From positions 558,001 through 622,000 of the forward strand of contig CBDCMW010000002.1 in NCBI GenBank assembly GCA_965219165.1: 64,000 nucleotides of DNA, in the 5' to 3' direction. The notes beneath the pieces were generated by a model. It had not been told where the DNA came from. It saw only the letters and a list, made by a program, of their open reading frames with translations, and did no database searches. Of the stretch, positions 47,299-55,989 are shown one piece after another. Positions within the stretch are counted from its first letter, which is position 1. Each line of letters opens with the position of its first letter. The stretch is from Aldehydirespirator sp965219165 (lineage in GTDB: Bacteria > Actinomycetota > Acidimicrobiia > Acidimicrobiales > Aldehydirespiratoraceae). The position numbers and the translations under genes are program-made.

Positions 47299-47684
47299 GT
47301 CGGACGGCTCCGGACCGCGAGACGCGCCGTTGCGCCTCCTGCCGCGAGGGCGACCACCGCGGCGGTCACTGATAGCCCAACGAACGCGGCAGCAGTTGCC
47401 CAGTTCCCGTCCCGGCCGAATTCGGCTGCGACAACCGCGAACGACGAGAATGTCGTGAAGCTGCCGCAGAAGCCGACTCCCAGTCCCAGTCGCAGCATTT
47501 CGCGCCCGCGGTCGCTGGCCGCCAACACCACAAGTCCCAGAAGGAACGATCCGAGCGTGTTCACGGCCAAGAGGGTCCAGTCGAAGCTGGCAGCCTTGCC
47601 GCCGAGGGTCTCGGAGATGCCCCAGCGGGCTGCCGCGCCGGCTGCTCCCCCGCATGACACGACCAGGGCGGGGGTGGCGCGCAC
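47295..47684 (-). CDS. crcB: CrcB/Fluc fluoride channel subunit, first
   Basis: 129 residues, four helices: GGAAGAAARWGISETLG, LLAVNTLGSFLLGLVVLA, GVGFCGSFTTFSSFAVVAAE. Same family as the following gene and fused to it by a GTGA stop/start overlap. GTG start at 47684. I looked for a fluoride riboswitch upstream and could not support one. Confidence 0.92.
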   Translation of the reverse strand: MRATPALVVSCGGAAGAAARWGISETLGGKAASFDWTLLAVNTLGSFLLGLVVLAASDRGREMLRLGLGVGFCGSFTTFSSFAVVAAEFGRDGNWATAAAFVGLSVTAAVVALAAGGATARLAVRSRPT

Positions 47685-47844
47685 TGCGGCAACCTAACTG
47701 AGCAGGAACCCTCACCGGGCCTCGCGCGCTTGTAGCCCTCGCGGCGAACTACCCGCGAGTTTCCCACCCATATGGTGGAAAACTGCCAGAAGTTCGTGGA
47801 GCCGCTGCTCGTATGCCGCGCATGTGCGGTCGTAGAGTCGGGGG

Positions 47845-48510
47845 ATGGACCTTTCCCGGATGCGCGAGCAGTATTCCGAGGTTGGACTCAGCGAGGACGA
47901 TGTGGCCGACGACCCCATCGTGCAGTTCAAGCGCTGGTTCGACGAGTGGCTGGAGACGAAGCCCTACGACGTCAATGCGGTGATAGTGGCCACCACCGAC
48001 GCCGAAGGCTGGCCCTCGGCCCGGGCGGTGCTGCTCAAGGGGCTCGATGACCGGGGCTTCGTGTTCCACACCGACCGCCTCTCCCCCAAGGCGCTGGACC
48101 TGGACGCCTCGGGCCGGGCTGCGCTGTGCTTCCTGTGGCACCCGGTCGAGCGCCAAGTGCGGGTAGTGGGCACAGTGGAGCACCTGCCCGACGACGAGAG
48201 CGACGCCTACTTCGCGTCACGGCCCCGGGGGGCCCAGATCGCCGCGTGCGCGTCTCCCCAGTCACAGGTGATCGCCGACAGGGCAGAGCTGGAGCGGCTC
48301 ACCGCCGAAGCCGAGACCCGTTTCGAGGCCAGTTCCGAGGTGTCCCGCCCGCCGCACTGGGGCGGCTATCTGGTGCGGCCCCACACGGTGGAGTTCTGGC
48401 AGGGCCGCCGCAGCCGCCTCCACGACCGGCTGCGCTACCGACGGGCGGATCCTCCGCCCGATGTCGGCGGCCCGCAGCCGGGCTGGGTGATCGAGCGCCT
48501 CGCGCCCTAG
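47845..48510 (+). CDS. pdxH: pyridoxine/pyridoxamine 5'-phosphate oxidase
   Basis: 221 residues. FMN enzyme making pyridoxal 5'-phosphate. Family marks: MREQYSEVGLSEDDVADDPI at the N-terminus, SARAVLLKGLDDRGFVFHT, FLWHPVERQVRVVGTVEHL, and the C-terminal RPPHWGGYLVRPHTVEFWQG followed by SRLHDR. Length is typical. Single gene, divergent from the crcB pair. Confidence 0.96.
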   Translation: MDLSRMREQYSEVGLSEDDVADDPIVQFKRWFDEWLETKPYDVNAVIVATTDAEGWPSARAVLLKGLDDRGFVFHTDRLSPKALDLDASGRAALCFLWHPVERQVRVVGTVEHLPDDESDAYFASRPRGAQIAACASPQSQVIADRAELERLTAEAETRFEASSEVSRPPHWGGYLVRPHTVEFWQGRRSRLHDRLRYRRADPPPDVGGPQPGWVIERLAP

Positions 48511-49151
48511 TTCGCGTCGAGTTCGCCGTCCGGCGGGTCGTTCCAAGCGTTGACGGCGTCGACGAGGGCGTCGATGAGGGTGCTGACCTGGGGTGCCCGG
48601 GGTGTGCCGTCGTGGTCGGACCAGTTGCGGGCCTGCTTGTTCCAGCGGATGGTCGGAGGCAGCTCCAGTTGCACCCCACCGTCGCGGGGAAGGTTCACCG
48701 GGTTGGCGTCGTGCAGGCCCCGCAACCCCCGCGGGATCTCTTCGAGGTCGTCCACCACCCCGAACGCCTCCGGCAGGGCGGCGCGCAGGTGCTCGGCCAG
48801 GTGGGCCGCCAGCACCCGGTTGTGTCCGCCCAGCAGCACGTTCCAGAACTGGGTCTCCCGGCCGTAGCCGTGCACCGCTATCACCGTGTGGACGTGGTCG
48901 AGGAACTCTTGGAGCTTCTCGGAGTGCTCGGGCCGGATGGTGATGGAGGGGACGTGCTCCCGCAGCGGCGCGTGCTGGATGACCGCGTACAGCGAGGCCT
49001 CGCTGCGCTGGGCGACCTCTTGGGCGATCACGTCGGTGGCTCGCTCCAGGTTGCCGCCGTGGAACGCCATCAGCCCGAACCGGCCCCGCAGCTCGCACAC
49101 CTCGTCCACGCCGGGATGGGCAATCAGCGCAGGAAACGCTCCCACAGTCAA
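48507..49151 (-). CDS. poly-gamma-glutamate hydrolase (PghP/DUF867) family protein
   Basis: About 212-214 residues. Zinc-peptidase-like family with MAFHGGNLERATDVIAQEVA near 32-51 (HGGxxE), YAVIQHAPLREHVPSITI, VHTVIAVHGYGRE, LLGGHNRVLAAHLAEHL and GVQLELPPTIRW. Phage and bacterial relatives hydrolyse poly-gamma-glutamate. The start is TTG 49151, which overlaps the ccdA stop as TTGA, or GTG 49145; neither has a clear ribosome site. Its stop overlaps the pdxH stop region (convergent). The substrate in this organism is unknown. Confidence 0.8.
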   Translation of the reverse strand: MTVGAFPALIAHPGVDEVCELRGRFGLMAFHGGNLERATDVIAQEVAQRSEASLYAVIQHAPLREHVPSITIRPEHSEKLQEFLDHVHTVIAVHGYGRETQFWNVLLGGHNRVLAAHLAEHLRAALPEAFGVVDDLEEIPRGLRGLHDANPVNLPRDGGVQLELPPTIRWNKQARNWSDHDGTPRAPQVSTLIDALVDAVNAWNDPPDGELDAN

Positions 49152-50263
49152 CGCAGTCGCGGCCAGATCCGTCTCAGGACGCGCCAGACGATCCAGACGA
49201 TCAGGGCGGTGAACAGGATCTCCAACGGCACGCCGAAGCGAAGCGGGTCGGTGAACCAGTGACCGACCCGCAGCGGCCATCCCGCCACGAATCGAAGGAC
49301 CGGCAGCAGCACGAAGTCGCCCCGGTTGAAGTAGAACTCCACCACTCCGTAGAGCACCGCGTAGGCCGCGGTCACCGTGCGGCGCAGGAACACGCTGGTC
49401 TCGCCCTGGCGCCAGCCCAGGACCAGGGCGCCCAGCACACCCAGAGCACACAGGACGCCGAGACGCTCAGCGGTGGCGTGGTCGATCCAGTTGCTGACCG
49501 CCGCCTGGAACTCGGTGAACTTCTCGACCAGCACGTTGCTGGCCCGGGGATTGTCGATCACCTGCAGTTCCCACCAGCCGTAGTTGGCGACGTAGACCCC
49601 GGACGCGATCAGCACCAGTCCCGAGATCGGGTTGATCCAGCGGAACATCCTGCGCATCGCCCCCACCACGCTGGTGCGGGCCAGCGCCAGCGCCAGGGTC
49701 AGGAACGTCATGACGGCGCCCATCCCGATCCCGTAGGCCACGAAGTTGGCCGTGCCGTCGGCTATGCCGTCGCTGGAGAAGCTGGCCGCGACGGCCGCGA
49801 TGAAAAGACCGATCGTGCACGACAGCGACACCACCGCGTAGCTGACGCCGAACATGAACACCGACCCCAATCCCCGGCTGCCGGTGCCCCGGTTCATCTT
49901 CGGCAGCCGCAGGTTGACGGCGCGCCCGGTCAGCAACCACACGCCCAGCAGCGCCATGCCCACACCGATCACGATGGTCACGTAGCCGATGTGGTCGAGC
50001 ACGGTGCCCTGGCTCAGCACCGTCTCGAACAGCACGCCGAAAGCGCCGAACACGGCTACGAATCCGGCGGTGAGCATGAGCGCCACGACGATGGCTCGCA
50101 ACATCGCGCCCAGCGTCTGTGTGCCCGACGACGGCTGTGAGTCCCCGGACTGCTCCACGCCTATGAAGTAGGACAGGTAGGCGGGCAGCAGGGCGAAGCC
50201 GCACGGGTTGAACGCGGCGACCAGCCCCAGTGAGAAGGGATAGGCGAGAGCAGCCAGGTCCAT
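49148..50263 (-). CDS. ccdA: CcdA/DsbD-type transmembrane thiol-disulfide carrier
   Basis: 371 residues. Membrane protein carrying reducing equivalents outward for cytochrome c maturation and other extracytoplasmic thiols. The two redox cysteines appear in SLGLVAAFNPCGFALLPAYL near 11-30 and VVSLSCTIGLFIAA near 145-158. About eight helices including C-terminal extras, making it longer than minimal CcdA (about 240). The partner is the WCPPC thioredoxin-like lipoprotein encoded just upstream, separated by a repeated minicistron array. An oxidase with a cytochrome c domain is encoded 10 kb away. Confidence 0.9.
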   Translation of the reverse strand: MDLAALAYPFSLGLVAAFNPCGFALLPAYLSYFIGVEQSGDSQPSSGTQTLGAMLRAIVVALMLTAGFVAVFGAFGVLFETVLSQGTVLDHIGYVTIVIGVGMALLGVWLLTGRAVNLRLPKMNRGTGSRGLGSVFMFGVSYAVVSLSCTIGLFIAAVAASFSSDGIADGTANFVAYGIGMGAVMTFLTLALALARTSVVGAMRRMFRWINPISGLVLIASGVYVANYGWWELQVIDNPRASNVLVEKFTEFQAAVSNWIDHATAERLGVLCALGVLGALVLGWRQGETSVFLRRTVTAAYAVLYGVVEFYFNRGDFVLLPVLRFVAGWPLRVGHWFTDPLRFGVPLEILFTALIVWIVWRVLRRIWPRLR

Positions 50264-50383
50264 GGCTCTACGGTCTAGCCGCCGAGTGGAGGTCCATGGT
50301 TCTACGGTCTGTCCGCCGAGTGGAGGTCCATGGTTCTACGGTCTGTCCGCCGAGTGGAGGTCCATGGTTCTACGGTCTAGCCG
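50257..50383. repeat. 34-bp tandem array forming three minicistrons between tlpA-like gene and ccdA
   Basis: Unit GGTCCATGGTTCTACGGTCT plus 14 bases; copies at 50257-50290, 50291-50324, 50325-50358 and a partial one to 50383. On the minus strand each unit carries ATGGACC (the ccdA start) and AGACCGTAG (the end of the thioredoxin-like gene), so three short frames (50336-50365, 50302-50331, 50268-50297), each MDLHSA(D/A)RP then TAG, lie in series with 4-base gaps before the real ccdA ATG at 50263. The array is a repeated intercistronic junction. Confidence 0.85.
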
Positions 50384-50990
50384 CTACGCCTAGAGCGTTC
50401 TCGATGAGCTCGGCCAGCGAATCGGTGTCGAGCGCTCCGGCGAACGTGTCCATGAGCTGGCCTGAGGCCGACACGAAGGCGGTGGTGGGCATGGCGATGC
50501 TGCCGGTTGCGCGGTAAACCTCCTGGTCGAGATCCCATCCCACGTCGTAGGTGACGCCGGTGGTCTCCACCAGGTTGAGAGCGTCCTGGGGCGATTGGTC
50601 CTGCGACAGCCCGAGGAACGCCACCCGCCCTTCGAGTCGCTCGAAGACGTCCTGGAACTCCGGCATCTCCCTCACGCACGGCGGGCACCACGACGCGAAG
50701 AAGTTGACCACCAGTGGCGTTCCCTCGTAGTCGGCGACGGTGCCGGTGCCGCCCTCGAAGAGGTCGAAGGTGAGGAGGGACAGGTCAGTGCCGTCGGACA
50801 CCTCGGGCGAGATGTCGGCGTCCGCGGCGAAGCCTGGGCCGTCCCGGCTCAGAACGATCTTCGGGATCTCCTCCTCGCCATTCGACGTGGCCGCTCCCCC
50901 GCACGCGCTCGCCCCCACAGCTAGCCCCACGGTGGCTCCGGCAGCGAGGCCGATCCGGACAGCGGTTCGCAGAGCCGGCGCGATCCTCAT
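50370..50990 (-). CDS. TlpA/ResA-like thioredoxin-fold lipoprotein
   Basis: 206 residues. Lipoprotein signal LRTAVRIGLAAGATVGLAVG with lipobox ending A-S-A-C, then a thioredoxin fold with redox motif FFASWCPPCVREMPEFQDVF near 105-124, FLGLSQDQSP and cis-Pro segment IAMPTTAFV. Extracytoplasmic thiol-disulfide reductase, probably reduced by the CcdA protein encoded next and serving cytochrome c maturation. ATG 50990. Its stop codon lies in the last repeat copy. Confidence 0.92.
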   Translation of the reverse strand: MRIAPALRTAVRIGLAAGATVGLAVGASACGGAATSNGEEEIPKIVLSRDGPGFAADADISPEVSDGTDLSLLTFDLFEGGTGTVADYEGTPLVVNFFASWCPPCVREMPEFQDVFERLEGRVAFLGLSQDQSPQDALNLVETTGVTYDVGWDLDQEVYRATGSIAMPTTAFVSASGQLMDTFAGALDTDSLAELIENALGVAARP

Positions 50991-51027
50991 GGCCGAGTCG
51001 ACGGTAGCGGTGCTCGGTACGGGACGG

Positions 51028-52164
51028 TCAGCGTGTCCCCGCCGATCCTGCCGGAGGGGTGGCACCGTCCCGATCCGCTCGGCCTTCCAGCCGGTAGCGC
51101 AGCAGGCCGTCACCGTCGCGGTCACAGGACGCCTCCCCGATGAGGCGCAGGTGTTCGAGGTGGGCGAACGTCTCGCTTGCGGCCATACCGCCCCAAGCAC
51201 GCTCCGAGAAGAGCTCTCTCATGAACGCCTCGACCGGGGCGTCGACCAGCTCGGCCGCGGCCGCCCGCAGCACATCGAGCCGCTCGGTGTGATGGCGGTG
51301 GATCGCCTCGGTGCGTTCCTTCAGGTTGGCGAAGGGATGGCCGTGGGCGGGCAGGCATGTGGTCACTCCCTCGAACGCTCCCACCCGGGCCAGCGACGCG
51401 AAGAACGCGGCCAGCGGGTCGCCGATCTCGGTCGAGCCGGCGATATGGGGCGTGATGGTGGGCAGTACGTGATCGCCCGACAGCAGCACGCCCTCGGCGG
51501 GATCCCACAAACACAGGTGGTCCGTCGTGTGGCCGGGCGTGTGAACCGCGAACCACTCCCGGCCCGCCATTCTGACCGCGGCCCCGTCGCTGACCCGGAT
51601 GGTGGGCTCGGGCGCCCGGAATCGGGGAGCACCGCCTGCGCCGTCCATCTGTATCCACAGCCTGATGGCCTCGTCGGGGGGTGGCTCCCGCCCGGTTCCC
51701 CATGGAGTGCTGCCCAGCTGCGCCAGCTTGGACTTCCATAGTTCGATCAGGGATTCAGTGTCGAGTTCCAGCAGCTCGAGGTCGATGTCGGCGTTGGCGT
51801 CGTCGGCGGCCGGACTGACGACGAAGTCGGAGTGGGCAAGCAGATCGGCGCCGGCCTCCTCCCGGAGCTGGTGGCTCCCGCCGTAGTGGTCGGGATGGGA
51901 GTGGGTCACCACCGTCGTGTGCACCCTGTTGAGCGGGATGTCCGCCTGCCGCAGCCGGTCGATGAGGGCCGACCAGGACTCCTGCCCGGGAAGGCCGGGA
52001 TCCACGAGCACAGCTCCGTTGCCGTCGACGAGCGCGTAGCAATTGACATGGCCGAGGCCCGGCATGCTCACCGGCAGCTGAAGCCGCAGCACTCCGGGCG
52101 CCACCTCGGTCACGTCTGACGATGCCGGCTCCTGCTCCTGCTTGGAGTACGTCCTGAGGGTCAT
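51028..52164 (-). CDS. metallo-beta-lactamase-fold hydrolase
   Basis: 378 residues. Binuclear zinc motif TVVTHSHPDHYGGSHQL near 82-98, downstream HTPGHTTDHLCLWD, GDHVLPTITP and CLPAHGHPF provide the remaining ligands. The C-terminus is a winged-helix-like tail (FAHLEHLRLIGEASCDRDGD) as in LACTB2/glyoxalase-II-like hydrolases. Substrate unknown; glyoxylase, acyl or nucleolytic roles are possible. ATG 52164 lies 5 bases after the orn stop, so likely co-transcribed with orn. Confidence 0.86.
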   Translation of the reverse strand: MTLRTYSKQEQEPASSDVTEVAPGVLRLQLPVSMPGLGHVNCYALVDGNGAVLVDPGLPGQESWSALIDRLRQADIPLNRVHTTVVTHSHPDHYGGSHQLREEAGADLLAHSDFVVSPAADDANADIDLELLELDTESLIELWKSKLAQLGSTPWGTGREPPPDEAIRLWIQMDGAGGAPRFRAPEPTIRVSDGAAVRMAGREWFAVHTPGHTTDHLCLWDPAEGVLLSGDHVLPTITPHIAGSTEIGDPLAAFFASLARVGAFEGVTTCLPAHGHPFANLKERTEAIHRHHTERLDVLRAAAAELVDAPVEAFMRELFSERAWGGMAASETFAHLEHLRLIGEASCDRDGDGLLRYRLEGRADRDGATPPAGSAGTR

Positions 52165-52169
52165 CGCAG

Positions 52170-52715
52170 TTAGCGGGGCCCGGTGCCGATGAACCCGGAC
52201 CGGCGGTACCAGCGCAGCTCCTCGAGGCTCTCGGTAATGTCGTCGAGGGCCCGGTGGCACCCGGCCTTGGCCGGTGCGCCCTCGTACACCGAAGGCTGCC
52301 AGCGTCTGGCCAGCTCTTTCACGGTCGACACGTCGATCGACCGGTAGTGCAGGAAGTTCTCGATCTCCGGGAGGTGCCGGGCCAGGAACCGGCGGTCCGT
52401 GCCGATGGAGTTGCCGCACAGCGGCACGGTGCGCGGCTCGTCGATGTGCTCCCGCAGGAACGCCAGCACCGCCGCGCCGGCGCCGGCCAGGCTCACGGTG
52501 GAGGATCGCACCCTCTCCAGCAGGCCGCTGTCGGTGTGCATGGCCCGCACGACGTCGTCCATGCGGTCCAGGGCCTCGTCGGGCTGGTGGATGACGAGGT
52601 CGGGGCCGGTGGCCACGATGTGCAGGTCGTCGTCGGTGATGAGGGCGGCGATCTCGACGATGGAGTGGAGCTCGGGATCGAGACCGGTCATCTCCAAATC
52701 CATCCAGGCGAGCAC
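52170..52715 (-). CDS. orn: oligoribonuclease
   Basis: About 181 residues. DEDDh exonuclease that clears short RNAs. Exo I LAWMDLEMTGLDPELHSIVE, Exo II NSIGTDRRFLARHLPEIENF, Exo III KAGCHRALDDITESLEEL. GTG 52715 is placed just before the conserved WMDLEMTGLD. The frame stays open through the upstream 36-base repeats, where in-frame copies would add PGRPAARS units; such an extension is unusual for Orn. Confidence 0.93.
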   Translation of the reverse strand: MLAWMDLEMTGLDPELHSIVEIAALITDDDLHIVATGPDLVIHQPDEALDRMDDVVRAMHTDSGLLERVRSSTVSLAGAGAAVLAFLREHIDEPRTVPLCGNSIGTDRRFLARHLPEIENFLHYRSIDVSTVKELARRWQPSVYEGAPAKAGCHRALDDITESLEELRWYRRSGFIGTGPR

Positions 52716-52728
52716 CGCGGCAGGATAA

Positions 52729-52830
52729 CGACCCGGCACCACAGGTCGGCTCCGTGCCGCTGGGCGACCCGGCACCACAGGTGGGCTCCGTGCCGCTGGG
52801 CGACCCGGCACCGCTGGGCGACCTGTGCCG
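52729..52830. repeat. 36-bp tandem repeat in the divergent orn/dut promoter region
   Basis: Unit starting CGACCCGGCACCACAGGT occurs at 52729-52764 and 52765-52800 with one difference (C/G), followed by a shortened third copy from 52801. Each copy carries GTGCCGGGTCG on the minus strand, which could serve as an alternative in-frame GTG for orn. It occupies the whole divergent promoter region. Confidence 0.8.
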
Positions 52831-52854
52831 CGAGCGCTCCGCTACTCTCGCCCG

Positions 52855-53292
52855 GTGCTCGACGTTCCCATAGTCCGTCTTGATCCCGACCTTCCCCTTC
52901 CGGGCTATGCCCGCCCCGGGGACGCCGGTATCGACCTCCTGGCCCGCACCTCTGTGGTGCTGGCGCCTGGCGGGGGCCGATCGCTGGTGCCCACTGGCGT
53001 GGCCGTGTCCTTGCCGGAGGGCTGCGCCGGCTTCGTGCTGCCCCGCAGCGGGCTCGCCTTCAACCATGGCGTGACCTGCTTGAACACGCCCGGCCTGATC
53101 GATTCCGGCTACCGGGGCGAGCTCCAGGTGGTGCTGGTGAACACGGACCCGTCCGAGCCGTTCACCGTCACCAGGGGCGAGCGCATCGCGCAACTGGTGG
53201 TGATGGCGGTGGAGCAGGTGCGTCTGGTTGAGGTGGACAGCCTCGACACATCGACGCGCGGCGACCAGGGCTTCGGCTCGACCGGCCGCTGA
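52855..53292 (+). CDS. dut: dUTP pyrophosphatase
   Basis: 145 residues. Trimeric dUTPase with its five motifs: YARPGDAGIDL near 18-28, LPRSGLAF near 62-69, TPGLIDSGYRGEL near 80-92, RGERIAQLVV near 107-116 and the C-terminal arm RGDQGFGSTG. Lowers dUTP and makes dUMP. GTG at 52855 is chosen because the family N-terminus follows; an upstream start would run into the repeats. Confidence 0.96.
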   Translation: MLDVPIVRLDPDLPLPGYARPGDAGIDLLARTSVVLAPGGGRSLVPTGVAVSLPEGCAGFVLPRSGLAFNHGVTCLNTPGLIDSGYRGELQVVLVNTDPSEPFTVTRGERIAQLVVMAVEQVRLVEVDSLDTSTRGDQGFGSTGR

Positions 53293-53350
53293 TCAGCCTG
53301 AACCTACGGCACCGGGTATCAGCGGTGCGTGGGTGGCCTAGATTCGCCAT

Positions 53351-54004
53351 GTGGATCTTGAGCCTTCGGTAGAAGAGTTGGACGAGCAAGTCCGTCGCGG
53401 ACTGGCGAAGTCCTTCATCGAGGACGCCGTGATTGGCCAGTACCGTCAGTTGGTGCGCTGGCAGCACATCACCGGCCAGTCAGCCCAGATCGACTCCGGT
53501 TATCTCGGCCAGCACCTCGTGAGCCTGGTCGCAGGCAAACGGGGCCGGGGCCGGGGCAGCCGAGGCAAAGGGGCAGACCTACACGATGGTTCCGAGGTCA
53601 AGATCGCAAGCACGCTGGGCGGGGTGGACAAGCCGCGCTGGAACAACAAGCTGAACACTCCGGCGGCAGTTACTACCTACCTCCAGAACCCTGCGATCTA
53701 CTTCGGACTGTTCGACACCTTGGACAAGGGCGAAGACTTCCCAGTGCGAGTTCGCGTGTGGATTGTCGAGCCTCGGACAGACAAGGCCTTCCGCAACGTA
53801 GTCAGGACATGGGCGAACAAGCAAACTTCCGGGAACTTCCAACTACATCCGCCGTGCTGGTCCGACTCCGATGTCGCCACGAACCAGAGTGGCAACGTCG
53901 CACTTCCTCTCGCGTTCCGCGCGATCCAGCTGGACATCGAGGGCGTCGACTATCTCGAGGTTGAGCATTGGGATCCGAAACCAGGCAACTGCTCGGAGCC
54001 GTAG
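53351..54004 (+). CDS. Type II restriction endonuclease (MamI-like)
   Basis: 217 residues. Carries a PD-(D/E)xK-like active-site pattern in KGADLHDGSEVKIASTLGG near 76-94, then RWNNKLNTP and an SNFQLHPP-like late block. Its tail-to-tail neighbour is an adenine methyltransferase and the 3' ends overlap by 55 bases, so the pair forms a restriction-modification system. General resemblance to the MamI endonuclease family is from memory and the recognition sequence is not known. GTG start 53351. Confidence 0.75.
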   Translation: MDLEPSVEELDEQVRRGLAKSFIEDAVIGQYRQLVRWQHITGQSAQIDSGYLGQHLVSLVAGKRGRGRGSRGKGADLHDGSEVKIASTLGGVDKPRWNNKLNTPAAVTTYLQNPAIYFGLFDTLDKGEDFPVRVRVWIVEPRTDKAFRNVVRTWANKQTSGNFQLHPPCWSDSDVATNQSGNVALPLAFRAIQLDIEGVDYLEVEHWDPKPGNCSEP

Positions 54005-55983
54005 CGGACAGACACGCTCGTAGCTAGGTCCAACTCCAGCAGATCGACATAGAGGTCACGCAGGCCGCTTCTGGCGTTCGCAATGTGTTCGAAGTGGCCT
54101 CGCGCGGCCGCTCCTGCTCGCGAAGTCCATAGGTCGTCGAATGGCGGAAGTATGAGCGACAGCACATCCTCGGCATCGATTCGGCGGCGTGAGCTCGATG
54201 TGCCTCGGCCCAGAGGGGCGATCTGCCGGCGAACAAGCGGGTGCTGGAGCAGCACCAGCGCTGAGTAGGGATCAATGACCGGCCGAAATACCCCAAACTC
54301 TGCAGAGCACTGGACTTGTCCAACGCCGGCTGGTACGACGGCTGCCCTGAACTTGCTCGGGTTGAGCAGCGACACGAGCAACTCTCCGGGCTCTGCCAGT
54401 TGGCCTGGGGTCACTGGCCGATGTGTCCACGCGAGGTCCCAGTCAACTGCGCCGAGTTCGTCCACATGGAGGATTGACACGAACGGCAGGCCTCCAGCGA
54501 TGCGCGAACGACGCTTGCCGTTGAAGTGAAGAACCGTCCGCGCTTCGAATCCCCCCGCATCTTTGAGCGAGGCACGAGCCGCCTCCGCATCCTCGTCCAG
54601 GGTCGAGGCGTCAAGGCTGCTCAACTCGGCGAACCGTCTCCTGGCTACATGCTTCGACGGTTGCCAAGAAGTTGGGTTGGCAATGAATCGCCGGATCTCG
54701 GAAGTGATCCCGGGAAGGTCGTCGCCGCCCGGATCGCAAGCCGGCGAACCCTTCCTCATCACAAACCCAACGTGATCGGCTCGTGCAAGAAACACGTGCT
54801 TGTTCGGCTCGGCGGCGGCCTTTCGGAGAAAGGTCACGCTGGTCTTCGCAGTGGTCCCGGCAGGGGCAAAGGTGGCTGACGGTAGGCTGATCACCCCTTC
54901 CACACCCAGCGGCAGGTCAAGTCGCGACCTGCCGAGCAGAAGCTCCCGCATCGCTCGACCGTCGCCGATGCCGTCGGGCAGAATGATCCCCGCTACGCCA
55001 CCCGGCGCGAGAAGCTCGATACAGCGAGCTACAAACGCGAGCGCCGGGTCCACCCGAGGGGACCCCGCCAGGGTTGGAAGGTAGAAGGCCGCCCGCTCGA
55101 TTCCTTCAGCGGAGTCGTACTTCTTGTCCCCGAACGGGGGGTTGGTCAAGATCAAGGAGAACCTGCCGCCTCGCTGCGATACCCGCCGATCCGTGATCGA
55201 GTCGCCCACGACGAATACCTCGGGCGTGCGGATCCCTGCTGCCATGAGGTTCACGCGCGCCATCGCCACTGACGATGCAGACTGGTCCGCACCGAACAGA
55301 GGGCTGCCGCTCTTGAGCCAGCGCTCGTCAAGCCCTCGCCGTCGAGCCTCGTGTAGCAGGCCGACGAGAAAGCGGCCGCTGCCACAGCACGGGTCACCCA
55401 TTGGGGCTGAGCTGTCGTCCTCGAGTCCAGCAGTCGCAAGAAGCTCGAAACCGACCGTCACCATGAGATCGACGACACCCTCGGGGGTGAGGTAAGTCCC
55501 TAGGCCTCCCGCGTGCTCGTATCGGCCGCGCAGGAAGACATCGAAAGCCGTCCCCACAGGGTCGTACGCTCCAATAGCTCCTAGTTCGATGCTGGCCAGG
55601 ATGCGCACAGCCTCCGAGAGCACGTCGTCTCTCGTGATCCGAAGGGGTTCGTCCAGAGGCCAGACCGGCTGAACTTCGCCGCTGGGCAACAGTGCACTCA
55701 GCGATGGCAGTCTGTTCGCTACCCGGAACGCCGACTTTGCCAGCCGGACGTTGTTGCCCTCGCTGAGCCGAACGCGGTCCAGAACGCTCCCGAGGCTTCC
55801 AAAGCCCGCTACGACGGCGTCTGGCTCGCGCTCGGCCGCAATCCTCAACAAGAGCAGCTTCGTGAGCTCCTCGACCGCGGCGTTGGAGGGACGGATCCCT
55901 CCGCGCGTATAGAGAAGCTGGTGAAGGCCATCAAGTTCCTTGGCCAGCTGCACCGGCGCAGCACTCGTCGTCTTCATCGACAC
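53950..55983 (-). CDS. N6-adenine DNA methyltransferase of the restriction-modification system
   Basis: 677 residues. HsdM-like helical N-terminus, SAM motif I GDPCCGSGRFLVGLLHEARR near 205-224, catalytic NPPF in LILTNPPFGDKKYDSAEGIE near 288-307 and VAGIILPDGIGDGRAM near 347. The C-terminal about 220 residues form a target-recognition region with an HsdS-like look. It should protect host DNA against the endonuclease encoded convergently. An HTH regulator gene lies immediately upstream. Confidence 0.9.
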   Translation of the reverse strand: MSMKTTSAAPVQLAKELDGLHQLLYTRGGIRPSNAAVEELTKLLLLRIAAEREPDAVVAGFGSLGSVLDRVRLSEGNNVRLAKSAFRVANRLPSLSALLPSGEVQPVWPLDEPLRITRDDVLSEAVRILASIELGAIGAYDPVGTAFDVFLRGRYEHAGGLGTYLTPEGVVDLMVTVGFELLATAGLEDDSSAPMGDPCCGSGRFLVGLLHEARRRGLDERWLKSGSPLFGADQSASSVAMARVNLMAAGIRTPEVFVVGDSITDRRVSQRGGRFSLILTNPPFGDKKYDSAEGIERAAFYLPTLAGSPRVDPALAFVARCIELLAPGGVAGIILPDGIGDGRAMRELLLGRSRLDLPLGVEGVISLPSATFAPAGTTAKTSVTFLRKAAAEPNKHVFLARADHVGFVMRKGSPACDPGGDDLPGITSEIRRFIANPTSWQPSKHVARRRFAELSSLDASTLDEDAEAARASLKDAGGFEARTVLHFNGKRRSRIAGGLPFVSILHVDELGAVDWDLAWTHRPVTPGQLAEPGELLVSLLNPSKFRAAVVPAGVGQVQCSAEFGVFRPVIDPYSALVLLQHPLVRRQIAPLGRGTSSSRRRIDAEDVLSLILPPFDDLWTSRAGAAARGHFEHIANARSGLRDLYVDLLELDLATSVSVRYGSEQLPGFGSQCSTSR

Positions 55984-55989
55984 TTCCCT

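Noticed and set aside
47685..47760. Fluoride riboswitch before the crcB pair
   Set aside because: Some G-rich similarity on the minus strand, but the conserved pseudoknot sequence could not be matched.
50257..50383. CRISPR array
   Set aside because: The 34-base units are directly adjacent without variable spacers, and no cas genes are present; likewise for the arrays at 52729, 56511 and 58362.
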